Shown here: in pieces, positions 8,287 to 16,441 of the stretch
Layout: the number at the start of each line of letters is the position of its first letter
Numbering within the stretch: position 1 is the stretch's first letter
Origin: an uncultured Lachnospiraceae bacterium
GTDB taxonomy: Bacteria > Bacillota > Clostridia > Lachnospirales > Lachnospiraceae
Assembly: GCA_946552115.1 (NCBI GenBank)
Contig: CAMNRH010000003.1
Location: forward strand, 1-64,000
Direction: 5' to 3'
Length of the DNA: 64,000 bases
Notes under the pieces: generated by a model
The model's database searches: none
What the model was told of the DNA's origin: nothing
The model's input: the letters and a program-made list of their open reading frames with translations, nothing else
Position numbers and translations under genes: made by a program

Positions 8287-9086
8287 TAAAGAAAGCATGG
8301 AAAAGCATTGTTATTATCCTTGTTCTTGCCTTTTTGTATCTGCCGATTCTTGTTCTGGCCGTATACAGCTTTACCGACGCAACGAATATCGGGGCAATCC
8401 GCGGATTTTCTCTGCATAATTATGTGACGCTCTTTACGACGCCGGAGCTTGTAAGAATGATTTTGGGAACAGCGCTGCTGGCTCTGGTATCGGCGCTTCT
8501 TGCGACGATTCTCGGAACACTTGGTTCCATTGGGGCTTTCTATTCAGGGAAAGGGATGGCTTCCGCCATCAACACGATGAATCAGGTGCCGGTAGTAAAC
8601 GCCGATGTTGTGACAGGATTTTCCATCTGTATTTTACTGGTGGTCGTTTTCGGCGTCAGCAAGGATACCTTTCTCCCGCTGATTATCGGACATGTGACCC
8701 TTTGCGCGCCTTTTGTATTTTTATCGGTGGTTCCGAAGCTAAAGCAGATGGATTCCAGTATTTACGAGGCGGCGCTGGATCTCGGGGCGACGCCGCTTAC
8801 GGCGCTGATTAAAATTGTGATTCCGCAGATATTTCCGGGAATCGTTTCAGGCTTTGCGCTGGCGGTTACGCTGTCCCTGGATGATTATTTTGTGGCTACT
8901 TATACAAAGCCTGCAACCTTTGATACGATCAGTACTTATGTAGTAAATGCAACGAAAGGGGCGCAGACAACGATCAAGACTGCTCTGTGGGCATTGTCAA
9001 CGGTTATTTTTCTTCTGGTCGTCCTGTTTACGGTATTTATGAACATCCGGGCCGGAAAGCAGAGCGGAGAAAGGCAGGGGGTATGA
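8283..9086 (+). CDS. potC: Spermidine/putrescine ABC transporter permease PotC
   Basis: The 267-residue permease has six membrane helices and a coupling loop EAALDLGATPLTALIKIVIPQIFPGI, followed by SLDDYFVATYT, a conserved PotC stretch. It pairs with PotB to form the channel. The ATG overlaps the stop of potB, and its own stop overlaps the ATG of potD. Confidence 0.93.
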   Translation: MIKKAWKSIVIILVLAFLYLPILVLAVYSFTDATNIGAIRGFSLHNYVTLFTTPELVRMILGTALLALVSALLATILGTLGSIGAFYSGKGMASAINTMNQVPVVNADVVTGFSICILLVVVFGVSKDTFLPLIIGHVTLCAPFVFLSVVPKLKQMDSSIYEAALDLGATPLTALIKIVIPQIFPGIVSGFALAVTLSLDDYFVATYTKPATFDTISTYVVNATKGAQTTIKTALWALSTVIFLLVVLFTVFMNIRAGKQSGERQGV

Positions 9087-10603
9087 GAGTGGAAAAGAAA
9101 AAAAAGGCGGCCTTATACTTTGCACTTTGCGCAATCCTCTTTTTGTTTCTTTTGTTTCCCGAAACAGTGCTACGGGCAGAATCCGATGAAAAAGAAGAGA
9201 GACAGGTGACTCTCCGGGTGTGTAACTGGGAAGAATATATTGATTTGGGAGGCTGGGATGAGGAGGATACCATTGATTTAGACAGCGGGGATATTATCGG
9301 TGTAAATTCCATGATAGAAGATTTTACGGACTGGTATTATGAAAATTACGGCATCCGGGTAAAGGTGGAATATTCGACCTTTGGAACGAATGAGGACCTC
9401 TATAATATGCTGACGCTCGGGGATACCTATGATCTGGTGTGCCCGTCGGAATATATGATTATGAAGCTGATGACCGAGGACAGGCTTGTACCGCTTTCGG
9501 ATGATTTTTTTGATGTCTCCGATAAAAATAATTATTATATAAATGGAGTATCCCCCTATATTCATTCGATTTTTGAAAACAATGAGATACAGGGAAAGCC
9601 GTGGAGCGATTATGCGGCCGGATATATGTGGGGAATTACAGGAATTGTATATAATCCGGCGCTTGTGAGCACGGAGGATGCTTCAAGCTGGAAAATATTA
9701 AATAATCCTGCGTATTACAGGCAGATTACGATTAAGGATAACGTAAGGGATTCTTATTTTGCGGCAGTGGGTGCAGTGAAATCGGAGCTTCTGACCTCCC
9801 GGGAATTTTTGGAATCTCCCGATTATCAGAAGAATCTGGAGCGGGAAATGAATGACACCTCAGAGGAGACGATTGCGGAAGTTCAGGAATATCTTCAGGA
9901 TGTAAAAAACAATGCCTATTCCTTTGAGACAGATTCCGGAAAGGCGGATATGGTTACGGGAAAGGTGGCTGCGAATTACCAGTGGTCTGGTGATTCGGTA
10001 TATACGTTGGATCAGGCGGACGAGGATGATTTTCCGCTGTCGTTTGCCGTACCGGAGGAGTCGACGAATATTTATTTTGACGGCTGGGTGATGCTGAAAA
10101 GCGGGATTGACAGCGACGAGGCTAAGCAGCATGCGGCGGAGGCATTTATCAATTTTAATTCCAGAGCGGATAACGTAATCCGTAATATGAATTATATCGG
10201 CTATACCTCTGTAATTTCCGGCGGCGAAGACAGGCGTATTTTTGAATATGCCGATTGGTGTTACGGGGCGGAGGAGGATGAAAGGGATACGTCAGATTAT
10301 GATCTGGGATATTTCTTTTCAGAAGACGGGGACGACGGGAAGGAATATATCATTACGGCGCCCTCCGATCAGGTATACCGACAGCTTTTTTCCCAGTATC
10401 CGTCGGAGGAGGCAATGTCCAGAGCGGCGTTGATGGTATGCTTTGATGAAGAGCAGACTCAGGCGATTAATCAGATGTGGATTAACGTCAGGTGTTATAA
10501 TATCCATGATGTGCCGGTATGGGTGTGGATTGTTGCCGCAATCGGATTTGGAATATTGATTTCAGCCGGATGCAGGAAAGCTTTGGAAAAACGGAAAAGC
10601 TAA
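9083..10603 (+). CDS. potD: Polyamine-binding protein PotD with C-terminal membrane anchor
   Basis: The 506-residue protein has an N-terminal signal segment (basic KKKK then about 18 hydrophobic residues), then a periplasmic-binding-protein fold starting VTLRVCNWEEYID, the conserved PotD opening. It also has DLVCPSEYMI and a C-terminal half with NYQWSGDSVY. Instead of a lipobox it ends with a hydrophobic helix (VPVWVWIVAAIGFGILISAG) and a basic tail, so it is probably held at the cell surface by its C-terminus. Insertions make it longer than the roughly 350 residues of classical PotD. The start at 9083 follows GCAGGGGG and overlaps the potC stop. Confidence 0.9.
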   Translation: MRVEKKKKAALYFALCAILFLFLLFPETVLRAESDEKEERQVTLRVCNWEEYIDLGGWDEEDTIDLDSGDIIGVNSMIEDFTDWYYENYGIRVKVEYSTFGTNEDLYNMLTLGDTYDLVCPSEYMIMKLMTEDRLVPLSDDFFDVSDKNNYYINGVSPYIHSIFENNEIQGKPWSDYAAGYMWGITGIVYNPALVSTEDASSWKILNNPAYYRQITIKDNVRDSYFAAVGAVKSELLTSREFLESPDYQKNLEREMNDTSEETIAEVQEYLQDVKNNAYSFETDSGKADMVTGKVAANYQWSGDSVYTLDQADEDDFPLSFAVPEESTNIYFDGWVMLKSGIDSDEAKQHAAEAFINFNSRADNVIRNMNYIGYTSVISGGEDRRIFEYADWCYGAEEDERDTSDYDLGYFFSEDGDDGKEYIITAPSDQVYRQLFSQYPSEEAMSRAALMVCFDEEQTQAINQMWINVRCYNIHDVPVWVWIVAAIGFGILISAGCRKALEKRKS

Positions 10604-10610
10604 TAGATAA

Positions 10611-10650
10611 ATTGGGGACGGGGGAAAATTAATTTTCCCCCGTCCCCAAT
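10611..10650. repeat. Perfect 40-base palindrome, REP-like
   Basis: Two 20-base arms meet with no spacer. The left arm runs ATTGGGGACG then GGGGAAAATT and the right arm is its exact reverse complement. It lies in the 51-base gap between convergent potD and the flavoprotein gene. It has no following T-run. The GGGGACGGGG-type arms resemble dispersed palindromes found between genes in many Firmicutes; that comparison is from general knowledge. Confidence 0.85.
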
Positions 10651-10654
10651 CGTA

Positions 10655-11272
10655 TCATCGGATAAAATTTGTCCGTATTGCTTCTTCTTTTTCCGGCAGG
10701 CCGTACTTTTCCTTGCCGAGAGCGATGCTTTTCATAAGGAATGACATATTTTTTGCAAGTGTCCTCATCGTCTGAAGACCTTCTCCGTCCTGAGCGGCCT
10801 CGCCCGGAGCGCGTCCGTGGACGCTGTTCCAGTATTGTCCGGATGCGACAGGCATTCCGGAAATGGTGAAATATTTATTCAGCTCGTCAAAGGTTGCGGA
10901 TAAACCGCCGCGTCTGGCAGCGACAACGCTTGCGCCTACTTTCATTGTCTTGTCAAAAGGTGTGCTGTAGAACAGACGGTCGAGAAATGCAATGAGCGTT
11001 GCATTTGCAGAGGCATAATAAACCGGGCTTGCGATAACCAGGCCGTCACAGGCCTCGAATTTCGGCGCCGTTTCATTTACAATGTCGTCAAACACGCATT
11101 TTCCGTTTTTTGCACAGGAGTAACAGGCGATACAGCCGCGAATGTCTTTTTTCCCAATCTGCAGAATCTCCGTGTCAACGTTCTCCTGTGAGAAAACCTT
11201 TTCCATCTCATGTAAAGCGATACTTGTATTTCCCTCCGTGTGAGGGCTTCCGTTAATCATTAAAACTTTCAT
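10655..11272 (-). CDS. Flavodoxin-fold NAD(P)H-dependent FMN oxidoreductase
   Basis: The 205-residue protein starts MKVLMINGSPHTEGNTS, the FMN-phosphate loop of the NADPH-dependent FMN reductase/flavodoxin-like family. It carries a cysteine cluster CIACYSCAKNGKC near residues 47-59, as in iron-sulfur flavoprotein relatives. The middle motif GLVIASPVYYASANATLIAFLDR is the second FMN-binding stretch. GGAGGAATG lies just upstream of the ATG. A role in electron transfer or quinone/nitro reduction is likely; the partner is unknown. Confidence 0.88.
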   Translation of the reverse strand: MKVLMINGSPHTEGNTSIALHEMEKVFSQENVDTEILQIGKKDIRGCIACYSCAKNGKCVFDDIVNETAPKFEACDGLVIASPVYYASANATLIAFLDRLFYSTPFDKTMKVGASVVAARRGGLSATFDELNKYFTISGMPVASGQYWNSVHGRAPGEAAQDGEGLQTMRTLAKNMSFLMKSIALGKEKYGLPEKEEAIRTNFIR

Positions 11273-11308
11273 TTAATCATTCCTCCTGTGAGTTACTTAT
11301 TCGAGCCT

Positions 11309-11338
11309 ATTATATAACAGGCGGAGCATAAAAGACAA
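11309..11338 (-). promoter_or_regulatory. Candidate promoter of the flavoprotein gene
   Basis: On the minus strand TTGTCT (complement of 11333-11338) and TATAAT (complement of 11309-11314) are 18 bases apart, about 36 bases upstream of the ATG. Confidence 0.5.
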
Positions 11339-11387
11339 TAGAAAGGACATACTATTTACTAAAAAGAGCCGTAAGGAGGAAGCAGGT

Positions 11388-11564
11388 ATGGGAGAGATAA
11401 AGACGGATTTGTTTCCGGAGAGGCTTCGGGCAGGGAGAAAGGATGCGGAGGCAAAAAGGGCTGGGGAGTTGAGCAGGCGGGGCGGAATTCATAAGAATGT
11501 TGTAATTTCCGTGGAAACGCTGACAGAGCGTACGGAGAAGAAGAAAGATACCCGGGAGGATTAA
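11388..11564 (+). CDS. Small hypothetical protein (58 residues)
   Basis: A 58-codon frame starts at ATG 11388, preceded by a strong AAGGAGGA at 11373-11380, and ends with TAA at 11562-11564. The product is highly charged (many R, K, E), begins MGEIKTDLFPERLRAGRKDAE and has no membrane segment. It overlaps by four bases the 3' end of the convergent small membrane protein gene. I do not recognise a family. The good ribosome site favours a real gene, but no homology could be checked. Confidence 0.45.
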   Translation: MGEIKTDLFPERLRAGRKDAEAKRAGELSRRGGIHKNVVISVETLTERTEKKKDTRED

Positions 11565-11851
11565 ATCCGCCCGGGCAGCATCATGAGGAGGATGGCAAGC
11601 CCTCCGGCGGCATAAATGCCGTTTATAATCACGCAGAGCTGCATCCAAATCCCCTTTATATGCCATTTTTGGTATGCAAGGATTGTAAAAATTCCTGAAA
11701 AAATCATAAATACGGCATAGAAGCAGATCATGATTTCGGCGACAGGTGATTTGAGAGCCCAGTCAAAGCCTCGAAGCGGAAGAATTGTCCACGGGACAAA
11801 AAGCATCAGGGTACATAACAGGATAGTTATTTTTGTTTTCATGAGTTTCAT
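11561..11851 (-). CDS. Small three-helix membrane protein of the ABC exporter operon
   Basis: This 96-residue hydrophobic protein has about three membrane helices (residues 8-24, 38-60 and 70-92). Its ATG overlaps the stop of the upstream permease gene by four bases, so it belongs to the same operon; a second ATG nine bases in is an alternative start with better ribosome-site spacing. I do not recognise it. Its position as last gene of a peptide-resistance ABC operon suggests an accessory subunit. Confidence 0.65.
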   Translation of the reverse strand: MKLMKTKITILLCTLMLFVPWTILPLRGFDWALKSPVAEIMICFYAVFMIFSGIFTILAYQKWHIKGIWMQLCVIINGIYAAGGLAILLMMLPGRI

Positions 11852-12618
11852 TTCCTTTCTTTATATCCAAATTTTGCACAGGAGACGATAAGGCATACTC
11901 CTGTAATGATAATTGCCGCGGGAATCCACGGAAGCCAGTCTATGGAGGTTTCGTAGACTCCCTTTGCCGCTTTTCCGTATTCGATCATCAGAACGTAAAA
12001 CGGATAGCTCATAGGGTGCAGACACCAGTAGTCTGTATTAATCATAAGGACCGAGGGTACGCAAGCGGCAAGGCTGAGCCCGGCGGAAAAGATGGGCGTC
12101 TGGATGAGGGTGGAAATCATCCAGAATACCGCTGCCGCCGGAAGCGCCGCCAGGTAAAATTTCCCTATGGCGGGCAGGGAGTAAGATAGAGGAAGCACAA
12201 AATCATACTCCTGCATGCGGGAGGAGATATAAGCGCTTAAGTAGTATACTCCGATTGACAGAAACATCTGTATGGCAGGCAGTATGAGAAGAACCGTAAA
12301 TTTTGCAAGACATAGCAGTCCGCTGTTCACGGGGAGGGAAAGCATCTTAAGAATGCTATGGTTGAGCCGTTCTGTCTGTGTTAAAAGCACGGTGCAGATG
12401 ATCAGCGTTGCCGGAATCATAAACCAGACCATTCCCATAAAGCCCTGAATGAAAAAATTATGCGCAGGCAGGATGGAAATATCCTGTATTTTTGTTAATT
12501 TGCCGGAATTTATAATAGCGGGCAGCCACATCAGTATTACGGGGGCGAGCAATATGAGAAATATTTTGGAGCGCCGGATTTTTTTTATTTCTATAGAGAT
12601 GAGAGAAAAAAAGTTCAT
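11848..12618 (-). CDS. ABC-2 type permease, lantibiotic-immunity-like (MutG/EpiG type)
   Basis: The 256-residue protein has six predicted membrane helices and begins with SLISIEIKKIRRSKIFLILL, the basic amphipathic start of lantibiotic-immunity permeases. It follows a second permease of similar size (4-base overlap) and an ATPase, matching the ATPase-permease-permease order of NisFEG/MutFEG-type systems, which expel antimicrobial peptides from the membrane. The actual peptide is unknown. Confidence 0.83.
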   Translation of the reverse strand: MNFFSLISIEIKKIRRSKIFLILLAPVILMWLPAIINSGKLTKIQDISILPAHNFFIQGFMGMVWFMIPATLIICTVLLTQTERLNHSILKMLSLPVNSGLLCLAKFTVLLILPAIQMFLSIGVYYLSAYISSRMQEYDFVLPLSYSLPAIGKFYLAALPAAAVFWMISTLIQTPIFSAGLSLAACVPSVLMINTDYWCLHPMSYPFYVLMIEYGKAAKGVYETSIDWLPWIPAAIIITGVCLIVSCAKFGYKERK

Positions 12619-13340
12619 GAAAAGTTCCTCCTTATTTTTAAGCAGATAAATTCAGTCAATGCAAACAGTAATGTTTCCAAAGCAGCTATTTCCAAAAACA
12701 GTCCTACATGTCCGTCTGCGTGTACATTGTCCAAAAGCTGGTAAGGCGCAGAAAACGGACACAGCGCAAAAAACAGCTGTTCCTGCGGCAGAATAGAAAA
12801 GGTGAATACAAGGATGACGCCGATGCCAAGAGATATCCACATATTCCGGAAAGCCTGTGCGATTAACAGCATCAGTATAATTGTGGGAAGAAGCATGATA
12901 AATGAAAAGCTTAAGTGACAAATCAATATCATGGGATTTAGCCGGCTGTCGGAAAACCAATAGACTGCGCATCCTGCAAGTACAGAAAATTCTATGGACA
13001 GCATAACTGCCGTCATTATGGAAGCGATCAGAAATTTTCCGAGGAACAGGGAGGTCTGTCTGACAGGAAGCAATTCCATTTTCTGCATGCCGTTGTCTGT
13101 ATATTCGGTATGATACATCATACAGGCTCCGCATACGATAAGCAGGATATTCAGCATCGCCATCATTTGCCAGTTGGCGTTCAAAAGTACGGAGAGAGGT
13201 TCGCCGCCAAGGGAGAGGAAGCTTTCTTTGCGCACTGCCATATTTACGACGGGAAAGGCGCCGGCTAACAGTGCGGCCAAAAGAAATGCAGGGACATATC
13301 CTGTCCGTTTCAGTTTTTTGTATTCGATTTTTGGTACCAT
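12615..13340 (-). CDS. ABC-2 type permease, lantibiotic-immunity-like (MutE/EpiE type)
   Basis: The 241-residue membrane protein has about six hydrophobic helices and the start MVPKIEYKKLKRTGYVPAF, typical of the E-subunit permease. The start at 13340 is chosen because AGGAGG precedes it and because it lies directly after the ATPase stop; an upstream in-frame ATG would overlap the ATPase by about 40 bases. It partners the next permease and the upstream ATPase. Confidence 0.83.
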   Translation of the reverse strand: MVPKIEYKKLKRTGYVPAFLLAALLAGAFPVVNMAVRKESFLSLGGEPLSVLLNANWQMMAMLNILLIVCGACMMYHTEYTDNGMQKMELLPVRQTSLFLGKFLIASIMTAVMLSIEFSVLAGCAVYWFSDSRLNPMILICHLSFSFIMLLPTIILMLLIAQAFRNMWISLGIGVILVFTFSILPQEQLFFALCPFSAPYQLLDNVHADGHVGLFLEIAALETLLFALTEFICLKIRRNFS

Positions 13341-13341
13341 T

Positions 13342-14091
13342 TTATTTGCTTCGCCTCCTGTTATCTTCTTCGACCATCGCAAGAAAGGTTTCTTCTAAGT
13401 TATCGACAGGAAAGCCCGCATCATGGGCCTGGGATTTTAAATCATGGAGGCTTCCCTCAAACAGGAGATGTCCGTGGTTTAAAATGCCGATATCGTCAGC
13501 CATCAGTTCAATTTCCGAAAGGAGATGGGAGGATACAAGTACGGTACAGTCGTATTTTTCAGGAAGAGACCGGATGAGGCTGCGGATTTCATGAATACCG
13601 ACGGGATCCAGCCCGTTGGTAGGCTCATCCAGAATTAAAATGGGCGGGCGGCCGATAAGAGCGCCGGCAAGCCCCAGACGCTGTTTCATGCCGAGGGAAT
13701 ATTTCCGCGCCAGTCTGTCTTTAACCGGCGCAAGTCCGGTAAGCTCAAGAGCGTCCGCGGTGCTTTCTTTCGGAAGCCCGAGAATTTTGCGGATAATGTC
13801 CAGATTTTCCTGTCCGGTAAGGTTTCCGTAAAATGCCGGTGATTCAATAAATGAACCGATTTTCTTTAAAATTGCAGTCCGGTTTTGGGGAAATCGTTTT
13901 TTGTCAATATGAAAAGCTCCGTCGGTGGGCTTTGTAAGTCCGAGAAACATTTTCATAGTTGTGGACTTTCCGGCGCCGTTCGGCCCTAAAAAACCGTAGA
14001 CGGCTCCCTTTCTGATATGAAGATTCAGATCCGAGACAGCGGTGAAGCTTCCGTAGGCTTTTGTTAAATGATTTGTTTCGATAATATTCAT
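13342..14091 (-). CDS. ABC transporter ATPase, lantibiotic-immunity/bacitracin-resistance type
   Basis: The 249-residue ATPase has Walker A GPNGAGKSTTMKM, the signature YSLGMKQRLGLAGAL and Walker B ILILDEPTNGLDPVGI, with an SSHLLSE H-loop. These motifs place it in the DRA (drug-resistance ATPase) group with BcrA and NisF/MutF. It is the first gene of a four-gene minus-strand operon. GGAGG lies about 7 bases upstream of its ATG. It is divergent from a two-component system that probably induces it. Confidence 0.9.
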   Translation of the reverse strand: MNIIETNHLTKAYGSFTAVSDLNLHIRKGAVYGFLGPNGAGKSTTMKMFLGLTKPTDGAFHIDKKRFPQNRTAILKKIGSFIESPAFYGNLTGQENLDIIRKILGLPKESTADALELTGLAPVKDRLARKYSLGMKQRLGLAGALIGRPPILILDEPTNGLDPVGIHEIRSLIRSLPEKYDCTVLVSSHLLSEIELMADDIGILNHGHLLFEGSLHDLKSQAHDAGFPVDNLEETFLAMVEEDNRRRSK

Positions 14092-14123
14092 ATAAGGTCC
14101 TCCTTTTCTTTTTTGATGTCCTT

Positions 14124-14175
14124 AGTATAAAGCCGCAACCTTGCGTTTACCTTTTCTTAACCTTACATTTACCTT
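14124..14175 (-). promoter_or_regulatory. ABC operon promoter with four 11-bp-phased response-regulator repeats
   Basis: Four direct repeats occur at exact 11-base steps: GCAACCTT (14135), TTTACCTT (14146), TTAACCTT (14157) and TTTACCTT (14168). Read on the minus strand (AAGGTAAA type) they sit just upstream of, and over the -35 region of, a TATACT -10 box (complement of 14124-14129). Helically phased direct repeats are the usual binding pattern for OmpR-family response regulators, and such a gene starts at 14251. The repeats are seen; regulation is inferred. Confidence 0.75.
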
Positions 14176-14250
14176 ACAACTGCCGCGGGCGGAATGAAAT
14201 TTGAAAAATTTTATGATACAATATCGGCAGATAACAGGAGGTTGGGATAG

Positions 14251-14952
14251 ATGTCTTTTGAATATTTAAAACAAAAAAAAATTCTGCTTGTGGATGATGA
14301 AGCCGATCTGCTTCACATGGTAGAAGCGATTCTAAAAAAGGACGGCTATACGCAGATTCGCACAGCGGGAAGTATCTCTGACGCGTGGACGCTGTATGAG
14401 GAATGGAAGCCGGAATTCGCGGTGCTGGATGTAATGCTCCCTGACGGCGACGGATTTTCTCTTTTATCACGGATACGTGAAAAGTCGGATATTCCTGTGT
14501 TGTTTCTTACTGCAAGAGGTGAGAATGAGGACCGGTTTAAGGGATGGGATATGGGAGCGGATGATTATATGGTAAAGCCCTTTATGCCAAGGGAATTGAC
14601 GTCGAGACTTCTTGCGATTTTAAGACGAAGCTATAAGAGCGAAAATCCGCTTGCCGTTCTTTCGGGAAGCAAGGTGGATTTTGAACGCGCGGAGGTAATA
14701 AGGGATGGAGCGCATATTGCGCTTACGGCAAAGGAATACGATATTTTGACGGCGCTTTACCGGAATGCCGGGCGTATTGTAACGATTGACCAGCTGTGTG
14801 AGGCGGCGTGGGGAGACAATCCCTTTGGCTATGAGAATTCCCTGATGGCCCATATCCGGAGAATCCGGGAGAAGATAGAGAAGAATCCGTCGAAGCCGGT
14901 TTCCCTGCTTACAGTTAAGGGATTGGGCTATAAGCTTCTTACGGAGGACTGA
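14251..14952 (+). CDS. OmpR-family response regulator
   Basis: The 233-residue protein has a receiver domain with the acidic pair VDDEADL (residues 14-20), phosphoacceptor Asp60 in FAVLDVMLPD, the conserved FLTARGE and the lysine in MVKPF. A C-terminal winged-helix DNA-binding domain follows from about residue 130 (LTAKEYDILTALYRNAGRIVT). ACAGGAGG precedes the ATG. The kinase gene starts three bases after its stop. It probably controls the divergent ABC operon through the repeats at 14135-14175. Confidence 0.92.
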   Translation: MSFEYLKQKKILLVDDEADLLHMVEAILKKDGYTQIRTAGSISDAWTLYEEWKPEFAVLDVMLPDGDGFSLLSRIREKSDIPVLFLTARGENEDRFKGWDMGADDYMVKPFMPRELTSRLLAILRRSYKSENPLAVLSGSKVDFERAEVIRDGAHIALTAKEYDILTALYRNAGRIVTIDQLCEAAWGDNPFGYENSLMAHIRRIREKIEKNPSKPVSLLTVKGLGYKLLTED

Positions 14953-14954
14953 CG

Positions 14955-16367
14955 ATGAGAAATACATGGAAATTAATCCGGCGCTTTGTACTGATTTTGC
15001 TGCTGTCTGTTATTACGCTGTTCATTTTGAATGTTGTACTTCTGATTGCCTACACCTATGACGATGCCAATAACCGGGGCGGATGGCAGGCGGCGGAGGA
15101 GATTGCACAGGAGCTTACGGAAACGAAAGAAGGCTATCGGCTTTCCCCATACGGAGAGGAAATTTTAGAGGAGATGGATGCATGGGGGATACTTATTGAG
15201 GATGGGAGCGGGGATGTCGTCTGGCACAGCGGCAATCTGCCTTCCGGGATTCCGCTTCATTATTCTGTCTCTGATGTCTCATGGGGGACACGGGGATATA
15301 TTAAGGACTACCCTACTACGGCCGGAGCACGCGGGGAGGATTTGGTGATTCTGGGGCATCCGAAGAAACGGTATTGGAAGCAGATGTGGAATACATGGAG
15401 CTATAAGCTTATAGCAAATGCGCCGCAGACGGCGATAAAGGTGCTGGGGTTTAATATACTGGCGGTTCTTCTTATTTATGTGCTGTCTACCTCCGGCATT
15501 CTAAAATCCGTGAAGCCGATTGTAGAGGGAATTGAGGCGCTGCCGGGAGAGGATGAGGTATATGTCCGGGAAAAGGGACTTCTCTCCGGGCTTGGAGCCT
15601 CTATTAACCGGACCTCGGAGAAGCTGCTCAGCCAGAAATACGCTTTGAAAAAAAAGGAGCGGGCGCAGGCAAACTGGATTGCCGGTGTGTCCCATGATAT
15701 CCGTACGCCTCTTTCCATGGTGATGGGATATGCAGGACAGCTTGAGGAAAATGCGGCGCTTCCGGAGGAAGCGAGAAAGCAGGCGCAGGTGATACGCCTG
15801 CAAAGTGTCCGGATGAAAAATCTGATTAATGATTTGAATTTGTATTCGAAGCTGGAATATCATATGCAGCCGATGCAGATGAGCCGGATAAATCTGTCGG
15901 CGGTTGTCCGTCTTGCGGTGGCGGATTTTGTGAATCTGGATTTGGAGCAGAAATATCCGATAAAATGGGAGATAGAAGAGGAGCTTTCCGTATGTATCAT
16001 GGAAGGAGATAAGGAGCTTTTAGGACGGGCGGTGAATAATCTTCTGACGAACGTCCGGGTACATAATCCGGATGGGTGTAAGGTCTCTGTTAAGCTAAAG
16101 ACAGACGGAGAAAAAATCAGGCTTCGGATAGAAGACAATGGTGCGGGAGTGAGCGCAGAGCAGCTTGACAGGCTTAAGAACGCGCCTCATTATATGGCGG
16201 ACGACGGGAATGAGACCGGGAACAGGTCAAGACACGGAATGGGACTTTTGATTGTAAGGCAGATTGTCTCGGCCCACGGGGGAGAGGTGGAATTTGGAAG
16301 AGGAGAGTCTGGAAAGGGATTTTGGGCGGAGCTTTTGTTTTTATTGACTGAAAAAATAAAGTCATAG
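14955..16367 (+). CDS. Sensor histidine kinase
   Basis: The 470-residue kinase has two membrane helices (about residues 10-33 and 162-180) flanking an extracellular sensor of roughly 130 residues, then a linker. A HisKA domain has phosphorylatable His247 in GVSHDIRTPLSM, and an ATPase domain carries the N box (NNLLTNVRVHN), G1 box (IEDNGAGV) and G2 box (HGMGLLIVRQIV). A moderately large extracellular domain suggests direct ligand sensing rather than the short-loop BceS type, though the associated exporter suggests antimicrobial peptide as the cue. Confidence 0.92.
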   Translation: MRNTWKLIRRFVLILLLSVITLFILNVVLLIAYTYDDANNRGGWQAAEEIAQELTETKEGYRLSPYGEEILEEMDAWGILIEDGSGDVVWHSGNLPSGIPLHYSVSDVSWGTRGYIKDYPTTAGARGEDLVILGHPKKRYWKQMWNTWSYKLIANAPQTAIKVLGFNILAVLLIYVLSTSGILKSVKPIVEGIEALPGEDEVYVREKGLLSGLGASINRTSEKLLSQKYALKKKERAQANWIAGVSHDIRTPLSMVMGYAGQLEENAALPEEARKQAQVIRLQSVRMKNLINDLNLYSKLEYHMQPMQMSRINLSAVVRLAVADFVNLDLEQKYPIKWEIEEELSVCIMEGDKELLGRAVNNLLTNVRVHNPDGCKVSVKLKTDGEKIRLRIEDNGAGVSAEQLDRLKNAPHYMADDGNETGNRSRHGMGLLIVRQIVSAHGGEVEFGRGESGKGFWAELLFLLTEKIKS

Positions 16368-16373
16368 TATAAT
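16344..16373 (+). promoter_or_regulatory. Promoter of the L,D-transpeptidase gene
   Basis: TTGACT (16344-16349) and TATAAT (16368-16373) with an 18-base spacer lie across the 3' end of the kinase gene, giving the wall enzyme its own promoter. Confidence 0.7.
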
Positions 16374-16441
16374 GAAATGAAAATTATAGAATATCAATAA
16401 CGGTTATAGAGATATAATTTTTACGCGAAAGGATGAATGGA

